A DNA stretch of 64,000 bases from Mauremys mutica (lineage: Eukaryota; Chordata; Testudines; Geoemydidae): assembly GCF_020497125.1 (NCBI RefSeq), contig NC_059079.1, forward strand, positions 53,641,114 through 53,705,113. The letters are read 5' to 3'. Below the pieces are notes generated by a model, which was not told the origin of the DNA, made no database searches, and saw nothing but the letters and a program-made list of their open reading frames with translations. The position numbers and the translations under genes were made by a program. Below are positions 1 through 11,700 of this stretch, in pieces (positions within the stretch are counted from its first letter, which is position 1; each line of letters opens with the position of its first letter).

Positions 1-522
1 GAAAAGTTCCCCACAAACTCGTGTTCTACAATATGTGAACAGACGCAAGAAATTAAAAGCCCTGTGATGTCTGCTGAGAAGGGGAATTTTTGGACGCTGT
101 GCTTCGGGCCCAAACCTAGAACGTTAGCTAGCTCCCCGCTGATAGAAAACATAGAAGTAAAATCGGCAGATTTAAGACTAACTTTTCTACCCCCAGGGTC
201 GTAGTTCATGACCACCTCAGGCGGTGTGGGGTGACGAGCCACAGTACTGTTCATATGATCCAATAATTCAGGTATGGACGAGTAATAACCTCGTTGTAGG
301 ATAAACTCCAGGCCATACCTGCAAAGGTGATTTCAAAAGGGGTGTCTTCGTTGATAGTGTTCCGGCTGTGCGGGTATTATATTTCCACTAACCCACCTCC
401 CAGGCTCTCCGGAGATCCTAGGGCTTAATTAGCCGTATTGTAAAGTTCAAGCTGGTGTTCTGAGGAAAAACTGCAGAGCTGGCATTGCTGGGCAACGTAA
501 TGTAGAATCTGCTGTCGCTCAT
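1..522 (-). pseudogene. Polinton/adintovirus-type ORF, broken, runs off the left edge
   Basis: On the minus strand a Met at 522 opens a short frame with the motif FYITLPSN that stops at 418. Other frames below it carry blocks such as GYYSSIPELLDHMN and a downstream NYDPGGRKVSL segment, so the original frame is shifted at least once. From memory, proteins opening with a FYxTLPSN block occur in Polinton/Maverick and adintovirus-like elements of animals; their function is unsettled and may be structural. The gene lies downstream of the integrase remnant on the same strand. It is an old endogenous copy with no intact product. Confidence in the family is moderate and comes from motif recognition, not a search. 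Confidence 0.55.
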
Positions 523-714
523 TTTTCTCTCTCTCTGTCTTTGCAGGAGGAATCTTTTTGTTTGTTTCTTTTGTTTGTGTCTAAATGTCACAGAGTTGAG
601 AAGCTTCCACCCAGCTGTTAAACTTATCGCCTCCTCAAACCATTTCACCAGTAGCTGCTTTCTTCTCCCTTTTCCTTTATCCGCTAGAACTTTTTTGATC
701 CTGTAAATCCTGTC

Positions 715-1230
715 TCATTTGGGGTTTACTTTTTGTAATTCTTCAGGGTAAAAAGATCCAGTAACTGTCTCACCCTCGTAATCTTTTAATCAGTATATAG
801 GTCTCTGGCTCCTGGTTAAGGCTTCATCCACTATAAATAGCTCATCAGTAAACGTCTGTTCATAACCTTTTTCAAAGGCTCCTTTGAGTTTAGATAGTCT
901 CACATGGTTGCCTTTTCTAAAAGGGGCAACAACTGGTTTTATTTTAAAACCATCTCTATAAACTGTTTTCCATATCTTCAGAGAATGTGAAGGATTAACA
1001 TCAGCAGGTCTGGTACGTATAGTTCTGTGAAAGCGCCGGTTGTCACTCTTTATAAAGTCAGATAACACGTCTTAAAGCCTCTGTTGTGTTTGGAGAACCG
1101 GTGCACATCTACCAGATCTGCCTGCCATTGCGCGTCCACATCTGAAACAATGGTCTTGTTTCTTTTAAAATGTATTTGAGCCAGTTTGTGTAAAGTGTAA
1201 GCATCTGATCTGAAAGCCAAGCTGTTACCT
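715..1230 (-). pseudogene. Polinton/adintovirus-like integrase remnant
   Basis: The minus strand encodes two blocks of a retroviral-type (DDE) integrase as found in Polintons. The upstream block at about 1220-1072 contains DAQWQADLVDVHRFSKHNRG, the start of the catalytic core. The downstream block, 1068-715, contains the HRTIRTRPADVN stretch and a chromo-like tail ending at a TGA at 715-717. Most of the core between them, including the later catalytic acidic residues, is missing, so there is a large internal deletion. An in-frame stop sits at 790-792. The product would be inactive. Neighbours on both sides look like parts of the same element. Confidence 0.75.
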
Positions 1231-1475
1231 GTCTTCTATTTAAAGTTTTACTGTGCTTTTTGGCCACTCAGAAAGAGGATTCCCCCACCAAAGCTCCCAG
1301 CTTCCCTGGGGATGCAATATATTTTCATTAACAGAGTTGTCTGTGGAGACAGGACTGTTCCTGGTACCGTCTTTTACTAACGCAAGTATGGAGGGGAATA
1401 AAGTCACAGGGACACATTTAAATAAGTTTAATTAATTGCCTGGTTTAACACAACCTTTGACAGACACCTGTAAAA

Positions 1476-1685
1476 ATGGACGCCGTGACCCCTACAACGA
1501 AAGACTCTGAGCTGGTTCATTCTTCTATTTTCTCCTTTTCCGGATTTTCCTCTTGAGAGCTGCATCTCAGACAGGAGCAAAAACAGCTGATGCACGACAG
1601 GGCTACCGATGTGTACGTTCTCAAAGGCCTCTTGAAAGGCATCGTCGAGCTGTTGAGAGATTTTCAGACAAAAAAAACAGTGTAA
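1476..1685 (+). pseudogene. Possible small ORF remnant in the Polinton relic
   Basis: A plus-strand frame of 70 codons runs from an ATG at 1476 to a TAA at 1683-1685, with one internal TGA at codon 27. The second half is amphipathic and helix-like (LLKGIVELLRDF). It lies head-to-head with the integrase remnant. I do not recognise the family, and it may be chance coding. Confidence 0.2.
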
Positions 1686-1739
1686 GCAACCCCCTGCTTG
1701 TTCTTAGATTTATGCAATGCCAAGTCGATTCCTAACCCC

Positions 1740-2164
1740 ATTATACCCCCATGATCGACCATCGCTTCTTAATCATTCATTTACCTGAGCAACGTCTTTC
1801 CCGTTCACCTTGTCCACCAGTGACTCCCCCAAGCCATGATCATCTTCCCACTTTAGGGGGGGGTTGTCACACTCATTGGGGTTCTTCACGAGGGTTTGGG
1901 GCGGGTCCTGAGGTATCTATCAATGGTCGAGTCAAAGGGCCCTCCTCGGAACTGTAACTGCTATAGCGCTTTATCCATACAAGCCCAAAAGGTCCTCGGG
2001 GCTAAAACAAAGTCTGAAGATCTCAGGGGAGAGGTAAAGGAGTCCATGTCTCCTCTCAGCCTTTCCACAATTCATAAAACACATCTTCTTGGTAAGAGAT
2101 GGCCTCCTCTGCCCAGCGCTGGGACTTATGAGGTGATGTGCTGCACTCTGATAGGCAGAGGGCA
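1740..2164. other. Unassigned spacer between viral relic and minisatellite
   Basis: Only short open frames are present on either strand, and none matches a family I know. It may be the degraded right-hand part of the Polinton relic. No terminal inverted repeat is visible. Confidence 0.3.
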
Positions 2165-2600
2165 TTGGAAGGAGTTCTTAGAGGGGTCACATGACCCTCT
2201 TCTGGGAGGCTCACCCCTTCCGAGAACCCACCCTGTTTTGGTCAACTCTCCTCTTGGGGCAGTCCTCTGCAGCTGAAACCCATTGCAATTGGTAAAGGGT
2301 GGTGAGAGGAGTTCCTAGAGGGGTCACATGAAGCACTTCCGGATGGGTCACCCCACCCCAGAATTCCCCCCAGTTGGTCAAATCTCCTCTTGGAGTGATC
2401 CCCAGTGGCTGAAACCCATCCTGATCGGTAGATGGCGGTGGGAGGAGTTCTTAGAGGGGTCACACAAAGGACAGGTCACCTGCCCCAGAACTCCCCCTGA
2501 TTGGTCAAGTCTTCTCTCTGGGCATTCCTATTGGGGCGAAACCCATCCTGATTAGTAGAGGAAAGTGGGAGGAGTTCTTAGAGGGGTCACATGACACATC
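2165..2600. repeat. ~130-bp minisatellite, about four units
   Basis: The core GGAGTTCTTAGAGGGGTCAC recurs at 2171, 2308, 2444 and 2571 with small changes, giving periods of 137, 136 and 127 bp. Each unit also holds a GAAACCCAT(C/T) block and a TTGGTCAA(A/G)TCT block. It ends about 95 bp beyond the stop codon of the MROH2B-like gene, so it probably lies in that gene's 3' untranslated or flanking sequence. Confidence 0.85.
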
Positions 2601-2694
2601 TTGCTGCCGGGGTCAAGGGGTGGGGTTAACATTTGATTGATGGTAGGGCCCTTATACCACTGGAGCGCCTTGTTCTGTTTGTCTCCGTTCTGCT

Positions 2695-2792
2695 TCATTC
2701 GCCAAGCGCTCCGCCAGGACAGATGTCACTTATGATCTCCGTTGCCACCAGCTGGACAGTGGGACTTGGGTCTTTCTCTAGGACCCGGAGAG
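2695..2792 (-). CDS. MROH2B: MROH2B-like exon 42 (last, stop codon)
   Basis: 98 nt, residues 1603-1634 plus TGA at 2697-2695. Acceptor AATTTCAG. Encodes [20 protein letters not shown], the family's final HEAT repeat, then a short tail ([11 protein letters not shown]). No AATAAA is visible on the minus strand just downstream; the flank passes into the minisatellite. Confidence 0.93.
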
Positions 2793-5700
2793 CTGAAATT
2801 ACAGAGGACATCACGTTAGTGAACAGACTGTCAAATCACAGCTAAGTGTGATCACAGAACCTTGAAGTACCTGAGCAGAATGATCACATGGAAAAATGTG
2901 AAACTGGGCTCAGTCCTTCTATTGGGGTGGAAAATACATGAGAGATGAATAGGCCTCACTTTTCATATAGTCACCTGTGCCTGAAATAGCTGGAGACTTA
3001 TTACTTCTGAATACCACACGACAGCAGCTCTCCAATACAAACAAAGCTTTAGGGTCCCTCATTGGGTCCCTTCCATGCTCCCAACTGTGGGGAGACCCTG
3101 ACTCTACCAGAAAGTCATCCACTCTGCTGCAAATGGAAGAAGGTCCATTGTTTCAATAGCTTCCACTTTTCAGTTATTTTCCAGCTCTATTCAGGAGCCA
3201 CTGCCTGAGCTCAACTCAACCTGGAATTTAACACAGACCAGGTCCAAGCTGGTTTGCGCAAGATACAGGGCACCTACTGGAAGCAAAATTGCTGGTGGGA
3301 AATTTGGGGTAGCAGAAAGTGGCTACTTCTCACTTGGGGAGTCCACAGAAAGCCAATAAAGCCCAAAGTGTGGATAGCACTGGCTGGGGAGGGGGCATTG
3401 CCAGGACAACCAGCAGATGCACTGACTCATATCACACCTTCTGCAGCTTCCTCCTTCAGGGGAAATTAAGGCTGACTTTCTACTGGGCAAGAGTGAATTT
3501 GTCCTTTGATGTGTGGCTGATGCACTTTGCACCAGTGGCATCGGTTACTGCTGCTTGTCAGCTAAATTCCTTTATAACTCATTAATGAGCAGGACTTCAG
3601 CTGTATTTATCACTTACACATCAGCAGATGTTCCAGGTCCAGCCATTTCATACGCTGAGTGTCTGTGTGTTCCAGGATGATGCCTAAATACACAATGTCA
3701 AATAAATAACAACAATAATAAAACCTTCCCTTGTTGAGTGCAAAGTGATATTAGCAGCCCCTAGACAGGTCTTTGGGGTCTCCTACTGTGGGCCTAAGGG
3801 TGAGCTGTGGGCAAGAGGATGCTAGAGCGGTTTAGAGTCCACACTGAAGAGAATGAGAGAGACATTTTTTAAAAAGAATGTTTACATAAAACCCATTTGC
3901 TTGAAACAGTCTGTGCTCCTCTTGCCACTGCAGTCAGTTATTGGAGACATACTAAGATAGTGTCTTGGTCTAGTGGTCTGAGCAAAGGACTGGGGCCAGG
4001 AATAAGTGAGTTCTAAGCAGGGATCTCACAAGGTGACTGATAGGTGAGCCCCAATGCCTGCCTGTCTCACATGGGTGTGCTAGGGAGAAGAGGGCACTGG
4101 GTCAAAGAGGAGGAACCTAATGCTTCCTTGACAAGGTGCTGTGGCCAGGAAGGTGAAACAGCAGGCGCTATGGGGAGGTGGGCTGCTTGCCTCCCAGTGA
4201 GGAGCACTGAACAGCACTGGGTAGGTCTGCACTTTGAGCTAGGGGTATCACACCCAGTTCAATGGGACAGGCCCACACTAGCTCTGACAGCGCTAGCATT
4301 AGAATGTAGCTAAGGCAGCACAAGCCGTGGGAGGAGCAGCCACTGTGAGAATAGACTTTGGGGTTTGGATGGGATCATACTTGGGGTGGTTAAACCTCCT
4401 GCTGCTCCTGCCGTCGCAGCTACTCTCTATTTTTAGCACACAGGGCTAGTGCGGGTGTGTCTCATCAAGCTGGGAATTATACCCCCAGCTCAAAGTGTAA
4501 CCATGCCCTACGTGACAGTGTCCCAGCCACTACTACGAAATGACTGCACCGTGCTTCCCCTGCAACAATCTCGAAGCACTTTATAGCAACTAATGAATTC
4601 CTCCGACCACCATCCTGGAGTGGTAGGGACATTAACATCTCCATCTATGACTGGGAAACTGAGGCACAGAGAGATTAATGGCAGCTCAGTGCTGCATAGT
4701 GGGATTTTTTCTGTCTCCCTCAATGGGAATATCAAAAGGGACACTGGGCATCATCTCTCACCAGCTAAGTTGGCGGCACCTGCCCGGATCCCTTCCCAGC
4801 TGCTACTGAAGGACGCGATGGTTGTGCTGTACAAGTTCTCCAGCAGTTCTGCATTTTCTTTGGCCTAGAGGAAATCAGGGACACATGAGCTCTCTCTGGC
4901 TAGAAGTGCCCTTTGACTGCCAGCACATGCTTTTATGAACCACAGGTAAATAAGAGCAAGAACAGGTGGCTGGGTAGAAGTGGGAAAAATGGGAATCTGG
5001 GGCAGATTTACATTTCCCATCCCCCTCCAGTCAATAATCTCCTACAGTTCAACAGCTCACTCACAAGGTGTCTGCAAATGTCCACCTGGAGCTCTTCAGG
5101 CTTCAGCTCGGCTCTGCCACCAAGGTGCTTATTGATCGCATGTTGGAGTCTCTTCAGTCCCAAAAACGGGAAACAGAGGTGAAATGTAGCTCTGCATTCC
5201 TGAAAAAGAGCGTCACACCATTGACTTGTTCCCTACCGAGTGCTGTGTTCAATCAAAGGGAACTCATCTGCGTGACTGCTCATCTATTCCAGGACAAAAA
5301 GGGATTCATCTGGATGTGACTGGCAGAAACATGCAGGAATGACTAATAGAGGGGAGAGCTTCCACTGAAACCTGGAGGTAGCATCAATGTCTTTTGGGAA
5401 CAGATATACCGATGAAAGCTGCTTCACCAGGCACAGCTGTGGTCTCTCCTCTGTTCTGGGGAGGCAGGGGCCTGGGGTGCAGAGACAGACAGGAACAGAG
5501 ACCTGTCGGGGTCAGACCCATGACCTATCCTGGATTCTGGTGAGGCAGCCATGGACCAACCTGGCTGGAACTGACTCAGCAGGAGGGCAATGAACTGAGG
5601 GGAGAATTTGAGCCTCCACAACAAGCAGGAATAGCAGTGCTCCCCTGACATTGGGAGGAAGATTCCTTTGGCTTAGTAAATAAGTCACTGTTGGTCTTAC

Positions 5701-8700
5701 CATTGAAACCTTGGGGCTTGGGTCTTGCAGGTGCAGCAGAAGTATGACCCAGCTCTTTCGAACCTGCTCAGCGAAATAGGCCTTCCATTTTTTCTTTGTC
5801 AACTGAGCCAGGATGCCAAATAGGACAAAGGCCACTGAGCGAAGAGCATCGTCCTCCTACAGCCAAGAAAGCCCCACAACTTGGTAAGTAAGGGACAATC
5901 CCATCATGCACCTCACACAGCCGTCTCTTCTACGCTAAAGTAGAGTGATTGCAACTACAGCTAGTCAGATAAACTTTAATTAACCAATTTTTTGTTCGAA
6001 TTTTCTGATTCATGAAAATATTTTAGAGACAGTTCAATTTTGATGAAATTCCTCCAGAAGCCAGGCAGGGTCCTTAGAAACCTGCCTGGTGTCTTGCCAG
6101 TACACCCATCCAGCTCCTTGGCAGCCAATCTAGCAGGCTGACTGGAATCATCAGCTTCCAGGCTCCCAGCTTTGGGGGGAAGGATAGCTCAGTGGTTTGA
6201 GCATTGGCCTGCTAAACCCAGGGTTGTGAGTTCAGTCCCTGGGGGGCCATTTTGGGAACTGGGATAAAAAGCTGGGGATTGGTCCTGCTTTGAGCAGAGG
6301 GTTGGACTAGATGACCTCCTGAGGTCCCTTCCAATTCTATGACCCTGGGAGTCCTAGCTCTCAAATTTGCAACTCCCTGGCACCTCTAGCTCCCAGAGTT
6401 TCCTGGGTTCCCAGCACCAGGATAGTCTGAGAGCAGACTGCCCCGGGCCAAGGCTTCCAATAGAGCTAGGTTGAGAATAGTAATTCTGTTTCACAAGGAG
6501 TTCTGAAGTTTGGGGAGAGGGGTTCCCACAAATGGGAACAAAACCAAAATTTGAAATCTCAAAATTCTCTGCAAAAGAGAATTATCATTCCAACCCTCTC
6601 ACATAAAAACGGTATAGAGCAGGCCCAACGCTCTCTATTGCACTCTGTAACCCCCTTTTCATGGTTATCTAGCTACCTAATCTAGTATTCAGACTTTCTT
6701 TGAGGTTCTCAGTGGCAATCAAGAAGAACAGAAGGGTGAGACTGTGGGAGCAGGGATGTCACCCCCATCCTCCTAATGTTCTCCTCCTCCATAAAACACC
6801 TCCCTTCCCTGGGGCCTAAAATCTCTGCACTCTGACATGAGCAATGCCCAGGGAGTCCACATCACACATCGTAAATCGAGTATAATCAAGATCGGTTGAA
6901 CTGGAGTTGGAGAGTTCTGTTCACATACATTGTCAAAGTAGGTCTGGATCTGTTCGGTGAGGTTTTTGAAGGAAGAACCAATGTCCTTCTCTTTCAGCTC
7001 CTTCAGGACTTTGGCCAGTGCTTTCATGCTCTCACCAATCACTTCAGAACTGAAAACGTCATGTAAGGTCCCGATCAGTATGTCCAGAAGAAACTTCTTG
7101 TATTTTTTCACCTGTACAAACATACGACATTAAAGAACACTTATCACTGATCACACTTCTAAGAAGTTTTCTTTAGCAGTTATGAAGCTGTGGGAATTTC
7201 ATCAACCCTCTCTCCCTCCAGAGACCTATAGCTATATTTCAGACCAGGTGCTAGCTACAATGAGCCAAACTCGGTGCCATAATACACCTGCGTAATCCTA
7301 TTATTAGATTTCTAGTTACTTAGATTCCAAGGCCAAAAGGGATCATTGTGATTTATCCAGTCTGACCTCCTGCATAACATAGAACTTCTCCGAAATAGTC
7401 TCTGAACTAGAGTATGTCGGAGAAAAACTCAGTTCTCGCTTTTTGTTTGGGTGCAGCAAAACCAAATACTTTATTATTTCTCCAGTAATTACAATGGAGG
7501 GAGAGAGTGCCATAGGACACAGGGTCACCCCAGTCCCGGACAGGTCTCTCAACTGGTAAACAATTACAGCAAGCTTTATACCTTAGTTACAGACAATTTC
7601 TAGCAATAATACAGACGGTAAAAAGCAACAAATACATTTTGTTTATACATAAGCTTTTCTGCTATCTTATTTGTCTCACTCCTAAGAAAAAGCAAGACTG
7701 CATATTCGGTTATCTGAATTGCAAGGTCGTAATAACTTTTCACACAGTTCACTCTGTCTCACATTATCTTGCTTCTACAAATCTCACATCATTAGGGTCA
7801 CAGCTAGCCTAACTCATGCTAACTAACGGACATGCATTAAGATCCCTTCAAATCCTTGTTAATTATTTCCTGGCTTCCACAAGTATATCTTCTAGAAAAA
7901 CATCCAATCTTGATTTTAAAATTGCTAGTGACTGAAAATCCACCACAACTTTTGGTAAATTGTTCCAATGGTTAATTAAAATTTCTATTAAAAATGTATG
8001 CCTTATTACCAGTCTGAATTAATCTAGCTTCCTTTTTCTCCATTGAATCTTGTTATACCATTGTTTGCTAATGTGAAGAACCCATTATCAAAATTTGTTC
8101 CCCATGTGAGTAGCTATAGACTGTCCTCAAGTCACTCCTTAACCTTCTCTTCGTAAAGCTAAATAGATTGAGCTCCTTGAGTCTATCACTAAAGGTATAT
8201 TTTCCAATCCTTTGATAATTCTTGTGACTCTTCTCTGAATCCTCTCTAATTTATCAGCATCCTTCTTGAATTGTGGACACCTGATCTGGACACAGCATTC
8301 CAGCAGCGCTCACATAAGTGCCGTATTCAGAGGGAAAATAACTTCTTTACTCTTCTTCAAGATTCCTCTGTTTATGCCTCCAAGGATTATTTCAGTCCTT
8401 TTGGCCACAACTTCGCATTGGGAGCTTATGTTCAACTGATTATCTGCCATGGCTCAAGTTTTTTCTCAGCATCATTGTTTCCTGGGATAGAGTCTCCCGT
8501 CCTGTAAGTATGGCCTGCATTTTTTGTTCCTAGATGTATACGTTTACATATGGTTACATTAAAGTGCACATTGTTTACTTATGCCCAGTTTACCAAAGGA
8601 TCCAGCTTGCTCTGTATTGACTGCAAAAAGGTTACTAGGGTATGGGAGAGAGCAGAATTTGGCCTAGTGCATTGTGTGCAGCCTCTGTAAACTCTGAACA

Positions 8701-11700
8701 GTTATTTCCCTTGGTTTCTCTAGTTATGTTGCATCCTATTCAGTATTCTCTCATACCTTCACAGGCGCCCCATCGACAATATTTCCCAGGCCTCTTACAG
8801 CCATCTGACGGACAATGCTGTTCCTATCCTGTGACCTTTCTTCCAAGATGCGCAAGACACTCTTAAGCAACTTCTTCTCCCTGAGCATGGGATCACTCAT
8901 TAGCTGAAATAAAATCAACATGTCCATTAGCCCCAATATGATCCTTAAGATTGGGAACAGAATTTGAGCCGACATGGAATACACTAAAAACAACAAGGAG
9001 TCCTCCTATAGCCACAGTCTTGTGGATACAGACTAATATGGCTATCCCTCTGATACGTGGCACATAACACACTGTAACTTTATCATTCCACACAAATGAG
9101 AAATGTTTTAAAAACATGCAGCTTTCCTTTTGGGCACTATAATAGGGATCCAGTCATCTCTTGAGAGCCTCTTAGTGGCTGGGTCTGGTACCACAGTCCT
9201 TTTCTCACCCCTGGTGCACCCTGCCCGCTGACCTCAGTGAGTCTTCTGTGGCTCAGGCCTCTGGCTAAGTCCCAAAGTCCAAATGAACCCCTTCTGGGCT
9301 AGTCAAGAACAGTCCCATTGCCCTCACTAGGGTCTCCAGCCCCAACTCTGGGTCCTTGAAATTCTGCCCTTTGTTCAAGCTCTCCGTAAGCATTGTCCCC
9401 TTCCTGGGGCTTATGCCACTGTAAGTGGTAGGGGAACCAGGGCCTGCCCATAACTCTGAGTTCCAAACCATGGACCCTGTAAACAGTAGTTAGGCACCGC
9501 TTGATTTCAGTTCATCGTTGCTTTTTCCTACTGGCCACTTTTAGCTTCACCCTCACCTCAAGGTTCAAGTTCTTAAGGACTCTCTTCCTGCAAACCCAAC
9601 TTAAGCAAATGCTGCCAGAATCAAACTCTGGCAATCCCCTGAATTTCTGTGGCCAGAGAGCAGCACCCTTTCTTGCCCCTCCAGTTCCTGGCAGGAACTG
9701 ACCTGCTAAGGCCCTGCAGCTCCTTTTAGCTGAGCTTGATGGGCTCTGATTGGCTGCTTTCATGAGGCCTCTCTAGACAGACCCAGATTTGTGGCTCTTT
9801 TCCTGGGGCAGGGGGCAGTAGGACCATGGGGCCTCTTGTAAGGAGTCTCAAAGCCCAGGAACAGCCCATCCCAGGCACAGATCGATTGTTTTCCTTAGAA
9901 CCAGATGAGCCCCAAAGATAGTTACTTAGCGTAAGTGGGAAATATGATGCAGATGTTAGAGGAGGGCTGTAGAAAGGGAGGATGGTCCAGCAGTTAACAC
10001 ACTTGCCTAGGACTTAGGAGACCCAGGTTCAATTTCCTGCTCCCTCAAAGACTTCCTGGGTGACCTTGGGCAAATCACTTAGCCCTTCTGTGCATCAGCT
10101 CCCTGCCTGTAAAATAGGAATAATAGTGCTTCCCTACCTCCCAGGAGTGTTGTGGGGATACATACATAAATGAGTTTTGAGGTACTCAGATACAATAGTC
10201 ATGCGAACCTACGATAGTTGTGAATGTATTTGTATGTTGCTTGTTTTATAGTATTAGGACACTAGGTTCATTCCGAAGATCTGCTGAGTGAAACCAAAAT
10301 CAGGAGCTGTTGGTTAGTATCAGCACTGGGACTTGGCAGAAGAGGTCCAGTACTTCAAACTCTGTCTGTATCTCTCTCAGCCAGCACCTGTGGTTGTGTA
10401 GCTAGTATAGGCAATGACAGCAATACAAATATCAGCGAGAGAATGACTCCGAAAGGTAGAATGAAGTTCCTTGTCAGGTTTCCATATAAAGGGGGACCCA
10501 GTCTACTATCTAAAATGACAGTTACTCCTATGAACTGAACTGTACAACTCCCTAAAAGAAAGGCAAACAGACAGTGTCTAATGGTGAAACTGCTCTTCGG
10601 AGCCCTGTGTCTTACCTGGGCAAGGAAAGCTGTGCCGGTGACTCGGAAGTTTTCCATTGGGGAATTCACCCAGGGGAGGAGGCTCTGGATGATCTCAGGT
10701 GTTATTAGTCCAAATCTTAGCAGAACTCTGGAAGGCAAAAGAAACCGCTTATGGGGTCGATTGCACACTTCAAAAGCTCAGCTGCTCTGAGCAGACAGCT
10801 CTGATATCTATGGGTGGGAGCTTTGTGTTTCCACCCAGGGCACCCCCCACAAAGCTATAAACTGGAGGTTCCCTCTCAGCCACTCTATTTGCTACTGATT
10901 CCCAAGGATAAAATCATGCCTCTTAGATCTCTTACCTCACCAGCAGACACACTCCCTCATGGTGAGTCTGGGGGTTTTCAAGCAGAATCCATGTTTTCTG
11001 CATCCTGAGCACTCTCACCAGTCTCTCATTCCCAACTTTGAAAAGCACAGATTCTAACGCTTGGACAGAAAACCTGGGGAAAGAGAGGCACAGAACTGCA
11101 GCAATCGGTAGGAAGGTGCAGCCTGAACAGAGTCAGGAAGCCCAGGTTACTTGTCAGGTCTGCTGTTCATCGACAGTTCATCCACTGGCAATATCCTGGA
11201 CACCAGTGTCCCTGGAAGGACTTGATGCCAGGAGGTAAGTTTCTGTCTCATACATCTCATATAACTAGTTTTGCTAGGGACAAAATTTTGAAGTCATTTT
11301 TCACTTTCTGCAAGGAGTACGGGCACTAGCAGAGTACAAGGATATAGAAAAGATACATGATCAGGACCCAAAAACTGGGGGGCATAGAATGTGGTGATCA
11401 CTAGTGGATATTTTGGGGTCGTATCTCCAGATATGATGTGACAGAGTGCTGAGGGTTTGCACTTGAGTCAGCACTCTGGTCACTATTAGTACTAATTCAG
11501 TTCCTTACAGAAAGCCTAATTGGACAGAGGTGTAGCTGATTACGAGGTCAGATTGGGGATAGTGAGTCATGGAACCAATCATTCCATTAACAGGGAAACT
11601 GTATAAAAGGACATGGGCAGGAGCCCTTTGAGGGGAACAGACAGAGAAAGAAACTTGGGTGACCAGATATCCTGATATTTGGGGCTTTATCTTATACAGG

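Noticed and set aside
2165..2600. CRISPR-like array
   Set aside because: Repeat units are ~130 bp and similar throughout rather than short repeats with unique spacers; it is a vertebrate minisatellite.
6183..6240. Possible tRNA gene
   Set aside because: Box A and box B are present, but the sequence lacks a cloverleaf and continues into a CR1-like tail; it is a SINE. The same holds for the copies near 26000 and 62950.
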